In this document: one piece after another, positions 5,238 through 12,961 of the stretch
Layout: each line of letters begins with the position of its first letter
How positions within the stretch are numbered: the stretch's first letter is position 1
Virus record (IMG/VR): IMGVR_UViG_3300044858_000473
Location: 1 to 22,166 of that record
DNA from: a virus
Strand: one strand, 5' to 3'
DNA: 22,166 nucleotides
The notes under the pieces: generated by a model
Told to the model about the DNA's origin: nothing
What the model saw: only the letters and a program-made list of their open reading frames with translations
The model's database searches: none
Position numbers and translations under genes: made by a program

Positions 5238-6421
5238 GACTTGAACCTTACGTACACGACGCCGTCTGAGCCTGCGCCTGATGTCGTGGTGCCTCCACCG
5301 CCTCCACCTGAACCGAAGAAGGCTGCTGAGGCTGCGCTTCCTGCGGTGCTACCTGCGACTCCGCCGTTGCCGCCTGACGAGTTGCCTGCCGTTCCGCCTG
5401 TTCCGCCTGAGCCTGTTGCACCACCACCACCGCAACCGATGTGCGTCACAACTGTTGCGCCTGTGAATGTGGTGGTCGCTGTTCCTGTGCCGCCTGCACC
5501 ACCTGTCGTTGAGCCGCCGTTAGACCCGACTGATGTCGAGCCTCCGCCACCGCCGGAACCTGATGTGGTTGACGCTGCGCTGCCGTTGCCTCCGTTGAAG
5601 GCTTGCGTTGAGATGAGAGTAATCCCGCCTGTGTTGATTGCGAAGTCGCTACTGCCGATGCCGCCGCCACCTGCACCGGCGGCGTCTGCGTTCTTGAAGC
5701 CAGCGCCATCGTTGCCAATACCGCCACCGCCACCGCCCGCAGCAATAGAACCGACTCGGCTGAAAGTGCCACGATTACCCGTAGTGCCGGTGACCGTTAC
5801 GGCGATGCCTTTGGCACCGACAGTCACCGTCTGATTCGTGTCGGCAAAGAAAGTTGCTTCAACTACTCCGCCGCCACCACCGCCACCTGCTGAACCGAAG
5901 TTGGTGCGGAATCCGCCCGATCCACCTCCACCGACCATGAGCACATCAAAGAGTCCCGACTTCGTAACCGTCAGCGTTGAAGACGATGAGAAGGTGAGCA
6001 TCGTGTAGTTGACCCCGCCGACTGTGATACTGCTCGACGTGCCACCTGTGGCGGTTCCGTAACTTATACCGCCGCTAGGAAAAAAAGTAAAGACCGACGC
6101 CGACGTAGCTACAAGTGTGCCGCCTCCATGTTGCGCCAATACAAGTGAGCCTGCTGTGTTGATGGTGACGCCTGCACCGGCGGTGACGGTGGTTGCACCT
6201 GCGCCCTTGTTGGCGATGAAGATTGTGTCGCCGACTGCAAAGACTGAATTGTTGATGGTGACGGTGTTCGCCGAGGCGACGTTCATCACGATGCGTTTGC
6301 CGACATCTCCAACGACCGCAACATAGGACGCAGTCTGGTCGTTGATGGGCAATGTCGTGATTGCGTTCATCTGCGCAGCGGTAAGGACTTGACCCTGCGT
6401 GAATGGGAATGGTGTCGTCAT
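5234..6421 (-). CDS. Tail fibre with a glycine-rich adhesin domain
   Basis: A 395-aa protein. The N-terminus FPFTQGQVLTAAQMNAI (5-21) is the kind of short anchor seen at the start of phage tail fibres. Residues 25-115 are beta-rich repeats with VTINNSVFAVGDTIFIANKG-type strands. Residues 140-165 (STLTVTKSGLFDVLMV) lead into a long glycine-rich region (about 163-385) with runs of five to seven Gly separated by short Ser/Thr/Asn segments, closing with VVYVRFKS. Glycine-rich tips of this kind are known phage receptor-binding domains that can form polyglycine type II helix bundles whose loops decide host range. The gene starts 7 bases after the minor tail gene with AGGAT upstream. Codon repetition in the Gly runs offers material for recombination. 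Confidence 0.8.
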   Translation of the reverse strand: MTTPFPFTQGQVLTAAQMNAITTLPINDQTASYVAVVGDVGKRIVMNVASANTVTINNSVFAVGDTIFIANKGAGATTVTAGAGVTINTAGSLVLAQHGGGTLVATSASVFTFFPSGGISYGTATGGTSSSITVGGVNYTMLTFSSSSTLTVTKSGLFDVLMVGGGGSGGFRTNFGSAGGGGGGGVVEATFFADTNQTVTVGAKGIAVTVTGTTGNRGTFSRVGSIAAGGGGGGIGNDGAGFKNADAAGAGGGGIGSSDFAINTGGITLISTQAFNGGNGSAASTTSGSGGGGGSTSVGSNGGSTTGGAGGTGTATTTFTGATVVTHIGCGGGGATGSGGTGGTAGNSSGGNGGVAGSTAGSAASAAFFGSGGGGGGTTTSGAGSDGVVYVRFKS

Positions 6422-6428
6422 ACGGGGA

Positions 6429-7043
6429 TTATCCTAGCCCAACCTCAGCGTCGTCAAGTTCGCTGGTGTCCAAGATGAACAAGCCAAACAGGTCCGCTGG
6501 TGAACATTGCAAAATGACCGTGTGATTTGATGGGGTTATCTTGTGGTCGATACCCTCCACGAACAAGTCCTCCACCACCGGGTTAGCCACATTCGGGAAC
6601 CGCTTGGACACCCGTATCTGGTCACCAATCTCCAACACCGCGACCAAATCACGTTGGGCTTCGCTGATGCCGTTCATAGAAATCTCAATGTTGCTGAACC
6701 AATACTGCGGCAGTTCCCGCACCAGATACCCGGCAAGGTCTTGGGCGAAGCTGACACCAGTTTCGGGGTTCGTCGAGTTGTCCAGAATCGTCACCAGTTG
6801 CGCCGACGTCTCACCGAACGTGGACACCGAAGTTGCCGAAGTTGCGGTGACTGCTTGCAAATCGGTCGTCGTCGGAGCCGACACCGCGGCCGTATCCGCA
6901 ACAACAACTTGCACATTGTTGACCACACCCTGATCCAATGTGAGTTTCTGTCCGAACGACTGATTGTTCTGCTGAGCCAACCCAGCCAGCAACAAATCAA
7001 AATCATCCGCAGGAATCAAGTCAGACGTGAAGACGACACTCAT
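6429..7043 (-). CDS. Minor tail protein, C-terminal half of a hub-like protein
   Basis: A 204-aa protein whose ATG overlaps the stop of the preceding minor tail gene (ATGA). Residues 85-195 hold the recognisable part: LVRELPQYWFSNIEISMNGI, then VLEIGDQIRVSKRFP and VEGIDHKITPSNHTVILQCS. This matches the C-terminal half of siphophage minor tail/baseplate hub proteins, where an L-E-I-G-D turn and a VEGI.H.ITP strand are typical. The protein ends with LDTSELDDAEVGLG, a motif also found in two other proteins of this window. Residues 1-80 are Thr/Ser/Ala-rich and less distinctive. In related phages I would expect one longer protein, so this and the upstream gene may be a split pair acting together at the tail tip. 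Confidence 0.7.
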   Translation of the reverse strand: MSVVFTSDLIPADDFDLLLAGLAQQNNQSFGQKLTLDQGVVNNVQVVVADTAAVSAPTTTDLQAVTATSATSVSTFGETSAQLVTILDNSTNPETGVSFAQDLAGYLVRELPQYWFSNIEISMNGISEAQRDLVAVLEIGDQIRVSKRFPNVANPVVEDLFVEGIDHKITPSNHTVILQCSPADLFGLFILDTSELDDAEVGLG

Positions 7044-7828
7044 CGGTAAATCACCTCAAAACTACGGAACGGAATCTCACCATCACCAACATCGGAGAAC
7101 TCTGCGATGATGTCCTGAAACTCACGACCAGTACGAGCCTGAGCCACCAAGACTCCCGCCCGGCTGATAAAGATGCGACCCTGCTCAGCGGTCTGAATGC
7201 GATCAAAATACTCCGACACCTTCACACCCGCCTCAACCGCCTGGGCACCCAACTTGGCAACACCAACCTCAATGTCCCGTTCACCCGGCAACACGAACAA
7301 CTGCACCTCGGCACGGTCCAAGATGGCTTCGATACGTTCACTCGACAACTCAGCCGTGGGCACATGACGGTCAATCGACACCTTCTCCAACACCTTCAAA
7401 TCATCCACCGCGGTCACCGTCACATACGACTTGTTATCCAACGTGATCTGCTGGTTGTACGACTGAATCTGCCCCACGAACAGCTCCTCACCGTCACGAG
7501 TCACCTTCACCCGCTTCGTCGGAGTGAAACCGAGACGGTCTTCGTCCACGTCCCAATACGGTGACGCAGGATTCACCACCGAGAAATCGCCCTGAACATC
7601 GTCAATCGTGATGGTGCAACGCCCAGAGTCAATCGGTTGACGAAACTCGCTACGACCCCGAGCAATGGACACAGCCAACACATACTCAGTCACATCAAAA
7701 AACTCGGTTGACCCGTCAAGCGTGTCCAATCCATCAAGCGTTGAACTGTCCAACTTGAACTCGTCCGTGGTGAACCCAGCATCCAGGAACACGCCATAGT
7801 TGCCGAAGTTGAGCAGGTTCTTTGACAT
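7040..7828 (-). CDS. Minor tail protein, N-terminal half of a hub-like protein (distal tail region)
   Basis: A 262-aa protein directly after the tape measure gene; its ATG shares one base with the tape measure stop (TAATG). Residues 24-39 hold FKLDSSTLDGLDTLDG, a motif repeated elsewhere in this window. The body is beta-rich: SIARGRSEFRQPIDSGRCTI, VVNPASPYWD, then KRVKVTRDGEELFVGQIQSY and YVTVTAVDDLKVLEK, followed by helices and AQARTGREFQDIIAEFSDVG. That order (ARGR...AGRCT, then a VxVxRDGxxLFVGQI strand pair) is typical of actinobacteriophage minor tail proteins at the tail tip. The protein ends abruptly at FRSFEVIYR, where longer homologues would be expected to continue; the next gene supplies that continuation. 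Confidence 0.7.
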   Translation of the reverse strand: MSKNLLNFGNYGVFLDAGFTTDEFKLDSSTLDGLDTLDGSTEFFDVTEYVLAVSIARGRSEFRQPIDSGRCTITIDDVQGDFSVVNPASPYWDVDEDRLGFTPTKRVKVTRDGEELFVGQIQSYNQQITLDNKSYVTVTAVDDLKVLEKVSIDRHVPTAELSSERIEAILDRAEVQLFVLPGERDIEVGVAKLGAQAVEAGVKVSEYFDRIQTAEQGRIFISRAGVLVAQARTGREFQDIIAEFSDVGDGEIPFRSFEVIYR

Positions 7829-10191
7829 TAGAGAATCTGTACGTTGAGTGGGCCTTGATTGCGATTGTAGGTACGCAACGCATCAACCAGTTTCTCAGGC
7901 AAATCCGCATCAGCAACAGTCGAATTGACGTTGATGACCACCTGTTCGGACATCATGCGTTGCCCGTCGCCGCCGTTGAACCCTCCACCGGCTGGTGGCG
8001 TGGGGACGATGGGCACCAGGTCAGGTGAACCGATACGGGCTGCAACCTTCGGGAAGTTGAGAATGGCTGTCGCCAACAAATCCAACTCCTTGCGATACTC
8101 CGCAACCGCTTCAGTCTCCGCTTCCAAAGCCTCCGTGTTGCGCTCATGAGCCCTCGTCTGAGCCTCCTGAGCATCAGTAACAGCCTTCTGCAACGGCACC
8201 AGCTCTGCGTCACCTTGACGCAACCCGTCGGTGGCGATACGTAAATCGCGTTGAGCAGCCTCCAACTTGCGGGTGCTATCAATCTGATCATCTTCCTGGT
8301 CAACGACACGCAACTTCGCCTCAGCCAAAGCAATCTCAGCCTCACGAATGTCTTGCGCTGTTGACCCAGCATCGGCACGAACCTCAGCCAGTTTCCGTTC
8401 AGCGTCACGAACCGCAAAGATTGACTGCTCCTGCGCAAACTTCGAGCGAGTCAACCCACGCTCAGCCGCAGCTACCGCCCGTTGAGCGTCAGCAATCTCA
8501 CCCGGCGACCCAGCACCTTGCGCTTCAAGCAACGCCTGCTGGGCTGCAGCCAAATCTTCGTTCGCTTTCGTCAACGACTTCTGGGTGTCACGCACATTTC
8601 GTTGCGCACGACTGTACGAATCTGACGCACCTTGCGCCGACTTCAACACAGCCGTGTATGCCTCCAACGGTTTGATGGCCTCAGCCGTAGCCCGCGACGA
8701 CCCACCAGTCTTTTTGGCTGTGTCGCCAAGCAAAGCGTTCAACACGGACTGGGCAGCCGACTGGTCTTTGAGGGCCTGATTCAACACTTCAATGGATGTG
8801 CCACCCTTCAACGCTTGGGCACGCAACTGGTTCACCCGATCGGTTTCTTTCGCCAGTTTCGCTTCAGCCTGGGCAACAGACACCAACCCTGTTTCAAGGT
8901 TCGCAGCAGCCAAACGTCGAGCAGCCATGTCTGATGCGTCAGCAATCCCTCTGATTGCTCCAGCCGCCTTATCTGCACCGACCTTGATACGGTCGAACGA
9001 TACTTCCCCAATGGTCGCTGTCTTCGGCAAGCTGATACCTACAAATCGGACAACGTCACCAACGACATTGCCCCATTGAATAAACGAGTTGATGACCCCA
9101 ATGACTGCGTTGACGAGCAACTCAAACCCTGCGATTGCAATGTTGATGAGGGTTGCCAGAACTTTGCGGAACCCTTCGGACTTCATCGCAGCCAACACCA
9201 ACGCACTCACCAACAAACCGATGACCACAACGATTGCCCCGATACCAGTTGCCGAAAGGGCAACACCGAACAAGGTCAGTTTCGCTGCCGCCAAAGCTGC
9301 CGCTATTGCCATCACCTTCAACGCAATCGACATCGCCACAATCGCCCCGGTGACAGCCGCAAACCCTGCACCCAACGCAACCATGACTTCAGAGTTACGT
9401 GCAGCGAAATCGGCAAACTTTCCGAGTGCAGCCACAATCGCCTCAAACGCTGGCAAGAGTGCCGTACCGATGTTGGTGCGCACATCATCAAAACTGTTCC
9501 GCAACGCCACCATGCGACCCTCAGCGGTCTCACGAGCAGCCTCATTGAACCCGCCATACGTTGAGGACAAGACGTCGACGATGGCAGCGGCACGCTCGGC
9601 CTCTGTCCCGTTGCTGATCAACGCCTTCGTGTTGTCGTCAAGTACGAACCCTGCTCGGGTCAACGCACCGAACTGGCCGTTCAACGCCTGAGCCAAGCCG
9701 TTGGTCATTGACTTGAAATCTTCCCCAGTGGCCGTCGCACCCTTTTCAGCGATGACATAGTCAACAATCGCTGGCGTCAACTTCTCTATGGTCTCAAACT
9801 GCAAATCAAACGTGGCAAGTTGTGCTTGCGCCACCGTAATGTTCCCAGCCGACGCAACACCAACCTGTTGCAAAGCATCAGCCTGGGCAAGCAAAGCATC
9901 AACCTGCTCATCGGTTGCCGCCCCAGTGGTGAGAAGTATTTGACGGAGACGTTCCTGTTCAGCCTGAGCTTGCACGGCTGCGCTAATCGACAACCCTGCG
10001 GCCGCCGTGATACCTGCAAACGCAATAGCCGAAGCAGCCTGCACCTTGCCGAACACTGGGACAAGTTCTTGGAGTTTTGTTTGTGATTCCCCGAACGCTT
10101 CACCGGCAGCACCACGAACTTGTTGGAAGCCTGCGATCAACTGCCGAGGGTCGGCAATAAGTTTGACTAAGAATGAACGCTCAACGGCCAT
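7828..10191 (-). CDS. Tape measure protein
   Basis: 787 aa if started at the ATG at 10191 (a TTG at 10200 is also in frame; neither has a clear Shine-Dalgarno). It is the longest gene of the window, in the expected place between the chaperone region and the tail-tip genes. The N-terminal third is helical with QALNGQFGALTRAGFVLDD, a conserved-looking block in phage tape measures. About residues 265-340 are strongly hydrophobic (several possible membrane-spanning segments). About 450-720 are Ala/Glu/Gln/Arg-rich coiled coil with repeated RAQRNVRDTQKSL-like heptads. A Pro/Gly-rich tail follows. Tape measures set tail length and pass into or through the host membrane; at about 0.15 nm per residue this predicts a tail near 118 nm. 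No peptidase or lysozyme domain is visible in it. Confidence 0.9.
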   Translation of the reverse strand: MAVERSFLVKLIADPRQLIAGFQQVRGAAGEAFGESQTKLQELVPVFGKVQAASAIAFAGITAAAGLSISAAVQAQAEQERLRQILLTTGAATDEQVDALLAQADALQQVGVASAGNITVAQAQLATFDLQFETIEKLTPAIVDYVIAEKGATATGEDFKSMTNGLAQALNGQFGALTRAGFVLDDNTKALISNGTEAERAAAIVDVLSSTYGGFNEAARETAEGRMVALRNSFDDVRTNIGTALLPAFEAIVAALGKFADFAARNSEVMVALGAGFAAVTGAIVAMSIALKVMAIAAALAAAKLTLFGVALSATGIGAIVVVIGLLVSALVLAAMKSEGFRKVLATLINIAIAGFELLVNAVIGVINSFIQWGNVVGDVVRFVGISLPKTATIGEVSFDRIKVGADKAAGAIRGIADASDMAARRLAAANLETGLVSVAQAEAKLAKETDRVNQLRAQALKGGTSIEVLNQALKDQSAAQSVLNALLGDTAKKTGGSSRATAEAIKPLEAYTAVLKSAQGASDSYSRAQRNVRDTQKSLTKANEDLAAAQQALLEAQGAGSPGEIADAQRAVAAAERGLTRSKFAQEQSIFAVRDAERKLAEVRADAGSTAQDIREAEIALAEAKLRVVDQEDDQIDSTRKLEAAQRDLRIATDGLRQGDAELVPLQKAVTDAQEAQTRAHERNTEALEAETEAVAEYRKELDLLATAILNFPKVAARIGSPDLVPIVPTPPAGGGFNGGDGQRMMSEQVVINVNSTVADADLPEKLVDALRTYNRNQGPLNVQIL

Positions 10192-10206
10192 GAGCGGCAA
10201 TTCTAC

Positions 10207-10944
10207 TCAGTCAAAGACCCATGACTTTCGCAGGTCTCTCAACTCGCCCAACAACCTGCCAGCAATCTGCGGTTGCGTCAAGCCAGCGAACCGAGTCAAA
10301 TCTTGTGGTTCATTCCACCACGACTCATCTTCCCAGTATCGAACCTGACGTGAAGTTGACTGCACCGACTTCGGCATCCGAGCGACACCAAACCGAGGCG
10401 GAACGAACAACTCACCCAACTCAGCATCCAAGAACTCGCCATGCCCATACTTCCGAGACGACCAATCAAACCGTCCCACAGGATGCTGAGGGAGATAGAA
10501 GATGCGTGCAGGGTCCTTCGTGGCTGGGTCGCCGACGACGTTGATGCGTTCATGCAACCGAGTCCACACCTCTGCCCAACGATGTGCAGGCACCGGGTCT
10601 TTGAGAGGGAGCACCAAGTGCCAGTGCTCATCGTTCGGGCGATGCGACCATGTGGTGTATGCGAACCATTCCAAGCCATCCAACCGAGCGTGGTCAAACG
10701 ACTCACCGTCCATGTCCACCACGAGACAGGTCACAGCCTCAACGTTGCGATTGCTTCGTGTGGTGCCTGATGCGTAGATGACTGGCGACCACAGCGCACG
10801 CTGATCCTTGCGTCGGGTTTCCTTACGGATGCACAGACGAGACCACAACTGCACCCATGAACCAGCGAACGGTTTGGGTACGACTGCTTTGGTGTAGTCG
10901 AATCTGACTGCACGGACGTTGTCTAACTGAATCTCAGGAAACAT
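10207..10944 (-). CDS. AEP-type primase-like protein
   Basis: A 245-aa protein when started at the ATG at 10944, which has a perfect AAGGAG 6 bases upstream; the frame is open to 10992 but that would overlap the previous gene. Three motifs fit the archaeo-eukaryotic primase superfamily: CLVVDMDG (73-80, acidic D77 and D79), a T-x-SHRP...EHWHLVLPL block (98-114, H101, H107, H109), and KDPARIFYLPQHP (143-155). This arrangement resembles the catalytic core of plasmid and phage primases that make primers or extend DNA. No helicase or zinc domain is attached. Its place between tail assembly genes and the tape measure is odd for a replication gene; it may be an inserted accessory gene. I am fairly sure of the fold family and unsure of activity. 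Confidence 0.65.
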   Translation of the reverse strand: MFPEIQLDNVRAVRFDYTKAVVPKPFAGSWVQLWSRLCIRKETRRKDQRALWSPVIYASGTTRSNRNVEAVTCLVVDMDGESFDHARLDGLEWFAYTTWSHRPNDEHWHLVLPLKDPVPAHRWAEVWTRLHERINVVGDPATKDPARIFYLPQHPVGRFDWSSRKYGHGEFLDAELGELFVPPRFGVARMPKSVQSTSRQVRYWEDESWWNEPQDLTRFAGLTQPQIAGRLLGELRDLRKSWVFD

Positions 10945-10972
10945 GGCGGGCTCCTTGTAGGTCAGCGTAGCG

Positions 10973-11512
10973 TCAAACAGCACCCTTGGCAAGGTTCTTC
11001 AATACCAGCTCAATGGCGTCTGAATACTCCTTGACAACGAAAGACTTTGAATCCCGTACCGCCTGCCAGAAGAAGTAGCCCTGACGGCCACGATGGCGAG
11101 TGAATTGCATCGTTGTCTTTCTGCGACGACCACCGAACTCGGCACCGAAAAACACATTACCCATCGTCACTTTTCTTGCGCGCTTACCGTTCGGACGGGA
11201 AGCAGAAACGAAACCACGCTTGTGATCCAGTTTGATGGTTGGGATGCGGTCATGTCGAGCACGCAAACCTCTGACCACTTGGCTGGCCTGCGAATGACCG
11301 GATGAACCGTCTCGGGGTTTTCCTTGCGGTGCTTGACCGTTTGCGTTGATGACCGCCCGGTCAACAACATGCTGTGCAACTTGCTGAGCTGCCTTACGCA
11401 TCTCAGCGTCAAACTGTGGCAAAGCCTGCGACGCTTCACGCAAGAACTCAAACAGTCCTGGTGCACTGAACGCAACCTGATCTGCTCGACCGATAGCAAT
11501 CTTGTTTGCCAT
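10973..11512 (-). CDS. HK97 gp10-like tail completion/neck protein
   Basis: A 179-aa basic protein. A helical N-terminal part (LFEFLREASQALPQFDAEMR, then AQHVVDRAVINANG) is followed by a Gly/Ser linker and a C-terminal beta/helix part with MGNVFFGAEFGG and YFFWQAVRDS, the pattern expected of the HK97 gp10-like family of head-tail joining or tail completion proteins. In most siphophages this gene lies between the connector and the tail terminator; here it follows the tail assembly chaperone. The ATG at 11512 lacks a Shine-Dalgarno but sits one base after the stop of the frameshifted chaperone extension, so its translation may depend on ribosomes that finish that extension. Confidence 0.65.
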   Translation of the reverse strand: MANKIAIGRADQVAFSAPGLFEFLREASQALPQFDAEMRKAAQQVAQHVVDRAVINANGQAPQGKPRDGSSGHSQASQVVRGLRARHDRIPTIKLDHKRGFVSASRPNGKRARKVTMGNVFFGAEFGGRRRKTTMQFTRHRGRQGYFFWQAVRDSKSFVVKEYSDAIELVLKNLAKGAV

Positions 11513-11513
11513 G

Positions 11514-11932
11514 TCAACGATTGTACGGCGTGTTCGGATTCTGTTTCACCGACTTGTATCGCAAGTAAGCGACCAACGTGTACAACATTCGGGGTGACTC
11601 AGCCAACAGTTGAGAAGGCGCAATGCCTGTCTCGCACGCCAAATAGGCGATCAACCAGTGGGCTGAGTGCTCTCCAAAGGGACAATCCTGTCCTCTCCTT
11701 CGGCAGAGATTTGTTCAACGGTGTCAAGCCACGAATCAAAGTCGAGGGCTGTCACCTTGTTGCGCTTCTCGCAATGCCAAGCCAACCAGGCAAGGTCACG
11801 CACTTTCATCTCAGCCTCAACACGTGCCATTGACACGTTGTGTGCTTCTTCGTATTTGACGAAGTCGGGGAATGCAACGACAGCCAAGCGTTGCTTGCCG
11901 TCCGTTCCGTGAACGGTCAATCCGAGTTTCAT
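11514..11932 (-). CDS. Tail assembly chaperone fusion (GT-type, made by -1 frameshift)
   Basis: The product expected when ribosomes slip at CCCTTTG. It shares the first 86 residues with the 93-aa chaperone (11932 down to 11675), then reads from 11675 in the -1 frame to a TGA at 11514..11516, adding 53 residues: GEHSAHWLIAYLACETGI, then PSQLLAESPRMLYTL and YLRYKSVKQNPNTPYNR. This extension is helical with conserved-looking aromatic and Leu positions and has no start of its own. Phages related to lambda and HK97 make the same pair of G and GT proteins in a fixed ratio; the GT form recruits the tail tube protein while the G part coats the tape measure. The slippery sequence, order and position before the tape measure all fit, so the call is strong without a database search. 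Confidence 0.85.
11651..11932 (-). CDS. Tail assembly chaperone (G-type)
   Basis: A 93-aa protein with an ATG at 11932 preceded by GGAGG 6 bases upstream. It is mostly helical: VAFPDFVKYEEAHNVSMARV, then EMKVRDLAWLAWHCEKRNK and DFDSWLDTVEQIS. The AWLAWHC...DFDSWLDTV pattern is typical of actinobacteriophage tail assembly chaperones. Genes encoding this protein lie between the major tail protein and the tape measure, as here. The last few codons overlap the frameshifted extension, and the 0-frame stop (11651) comes 8 codons after the slippery site. Confidence 0.85.
   Translation of the reverse strand: MKLGLTVHGTDGKQRLAVVAFPDFVKYEEAHNVSMARVEAEMKVRDLAWLAWHCEKRNKVTALDFDSWLDTVEQISAEGEDRIVPLESTQPTG
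11675..11681 (-). other. Slippery heptamer CCCTTTG for -1 frameshifting
   Basis: In the chaperone frame the bases read GT C CCT TTG GAG. This is a perfect X XXY YYZ heptamer (C CCT TTG); after a one-base slip the codons become CCC TTT GGA, and the -1 frame is then open for 53 codons. It lies near the end of the chaperone frame, exactly where lambda-like phages place theirs. A purine-rich stretch (GCCGAAGGAGAGGACAGG) lies about 12 bases upstream and could act as an internal Shine-Dalgarno-like stimulator. Confidence 0.8.
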
Positions 11933-11963
11933 GTATTACCTCCGCAGGGTGAAGTGATTAGAA

Positions 11964-12374
11964 CTAGGCGCCGACGCTCTTGGTGATTCCGCCCGAGATT
12001 GGGAACGTGACGTCTGCGGTGGCGAGTTCGCCGACTGCACCGTTCACTGGTGTCCACTCGGTCACGAGCACGCTGAACGAATACGAAGGGTTCGCCGAGG
12101 AAGCGGCAGCAGTTCCGTTTGGCTTCACGACGCAGGTGACTGCGGTTGAGCCGACGAGTGGGAAGAACAGTCCGTCGATGGCGTTGTAGTCGTTGTGAAT
12201 TGCCATGGTCACGCTGTTGTCAATCAAACCGGACACGCGAGTCACAGCCGACGATCCGAATGCGGTTGTCGCAACTTCAGCGGCCGATGTGGTCAGGGTT
12301 ACTGATGCGACGTTTCCCGAAATGTCGGTGCCGTTGAAAACTACGTTGACGTCTTTGAGGACTAACTTTGCCAT
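11964..12374 (-). CDS. Major tail (tube) protein
   Basis: A 136-aa beta-rich protein: KLVLKDVNVVFNGTDISGNV, then SVTLTTSAAEVATTAFG, MAIHNDYNAIDGLFFPL, VTCVVKPNG and SFSVLVTEWTPVNGAVGEL with a closing ADVTFPISGGI. The pattern of a DxSxxVxSVTLxxxxxEVxxTxFG opening, a central LFPLVG segment and a P(V/S)xGxVGExxTxxVTFP ending is characteristic of small actinobacteriophage tail tube proteins. It is placed directly before the tail assembly chaperone, the usual position. The ATG at 12374 has AGGAG about 10 bases upstream inside the end of the preceding gene. At 136 aa it is at the short end of tube proteins and has no extra Ig-like domain. Confidence 0.85.
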   Translation of the reverse strand: MAKLVLKDVNVVFNGTDISGNVASVTLTTSAAEVATTAFGSSAVTRVSGLIDNSVTMAIHNDYNAIDGLFFPLVGSTAVTCVVKPNGTAAASSANPSYSFSVLVTEWTPVNGAVGELATADVTFPISGGITKSVGA

Positions 12375-12376
12375 GA

Positions 12377-12550
12377 TTACTTGTCTCCTGCCTTATCGGC
12401 TTTTGAGGGTTTTGAAACTTCTTCTGCAACTGGCGTGATGATGCCTGCCGCAATCAACAACTCTACATTGTCAATGCCGCTGCCGTCCACATGACCGCCA
12501 GGCTTTACACCAGTCACCGGGAAGGGTCCAGATACGAGATACTTTGCCAT
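12377..12550 (-). CDS. Small virion-module protein (57 aa)
   Basis: A short gene of 57 codons. The peptide starts MAKYLVSGPFPVTGVKPGGH, continues with a DNVELLIAAGIITPV helix-turn and ends in a Lys/Asp/Ala-rich tail (SKPSKADKAGDK). Its ATG lies 3 bases after the tail terminator stop and its stop lies 2 bases before the tail tube ATG, and the frame is intact throughout. Small proteins with a G-x-V...LLxxGxxxP core occur often in phage head-tail regions; the role here is unknown. The first part of the alternative frame at 16754..17047 shows a similar LLxxG pattern. Confidence 0.7.
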   Translation of the reverse strand: MAKYLVSGPFPVTGVKPGGHVDGSGIDNVELLIAAGIITPVAEEVSKPSKADKAGDK

Positions 12551-12553
12551 GGT

Positions 12554-12961
12554 CTAAGCGTACACGAGCAGTTGGAAGTCCACCGTCAGATACAGGGTGT
12601 CGTTGGCGTCAATGTTCGTGATGTTGGTGGCACCGGTGACGATAAGGTCTTGCACGACACCACCCAGCGTTCGGTCGGCTTCAAGAGCTCGACGCACGGA
12701 TTGCGCACCGTCGTATGCGACATAGCCATCAAGTTTTTCTTGGGCTGTTCGCTCTGAGGCTCGTTGCACCACCACGGTGATGGAGAAACGGTTGACGATG
12801 TTGCCCGCACCCATCGCCCCGTGATACGTGATTTCTTCCAGCGTTGCGAAGGCGAACGGTGGGTTGACTTGATCTGGTTGGTAGTCGTAGGCCCGCAATC
12901 CAGGGATGGTCTCTAGGGCAACCTTGAGTGCGTCTTTGATTTGGCTTGGTGTTGCGGTCAT
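12554..12961 (-). CDS. Tail terminator protein
   Basis: A 135-aa alpha/beta protein: TPSQIKDALKVALETIPGLR, then QVNPPFAFATLEEITYHGAM, a beta strand RFSITVVVQR, a long helix and a final strand YLTVDFQLLVYA. The order helix, NPPxAxV..., strand, helix, strand is that of tail terminator proteins, which cap the tail tube and join it to the head connector. Its ATG overlaps the stop of the connector gene (ATGA), a position expected for this protein. It is followed at once by the 57-aa gene. Confidence 0.75.
   Translation of the reverse strand: MTATPSQIKDALKVALETIPGLRAYDYQPDQVNPPFAFATLEEITYHGAMGAGNIVNRFSITVVVQRASERTAQEKLDGYVAYDGAQSVRRALEADRTLGGVVQDLIVTGATNITNIDANDTLYLTVDFQLLVYA

Noticed and set aside
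5217-5834. A 205-codon Pro-rich frame on the plus strand
   Set aside because: It is the exact antisense of the glycine-rich fibre; GGC/GGT codons read backwards give Pro and Ala. It has no ribosome site and opposes the operon.
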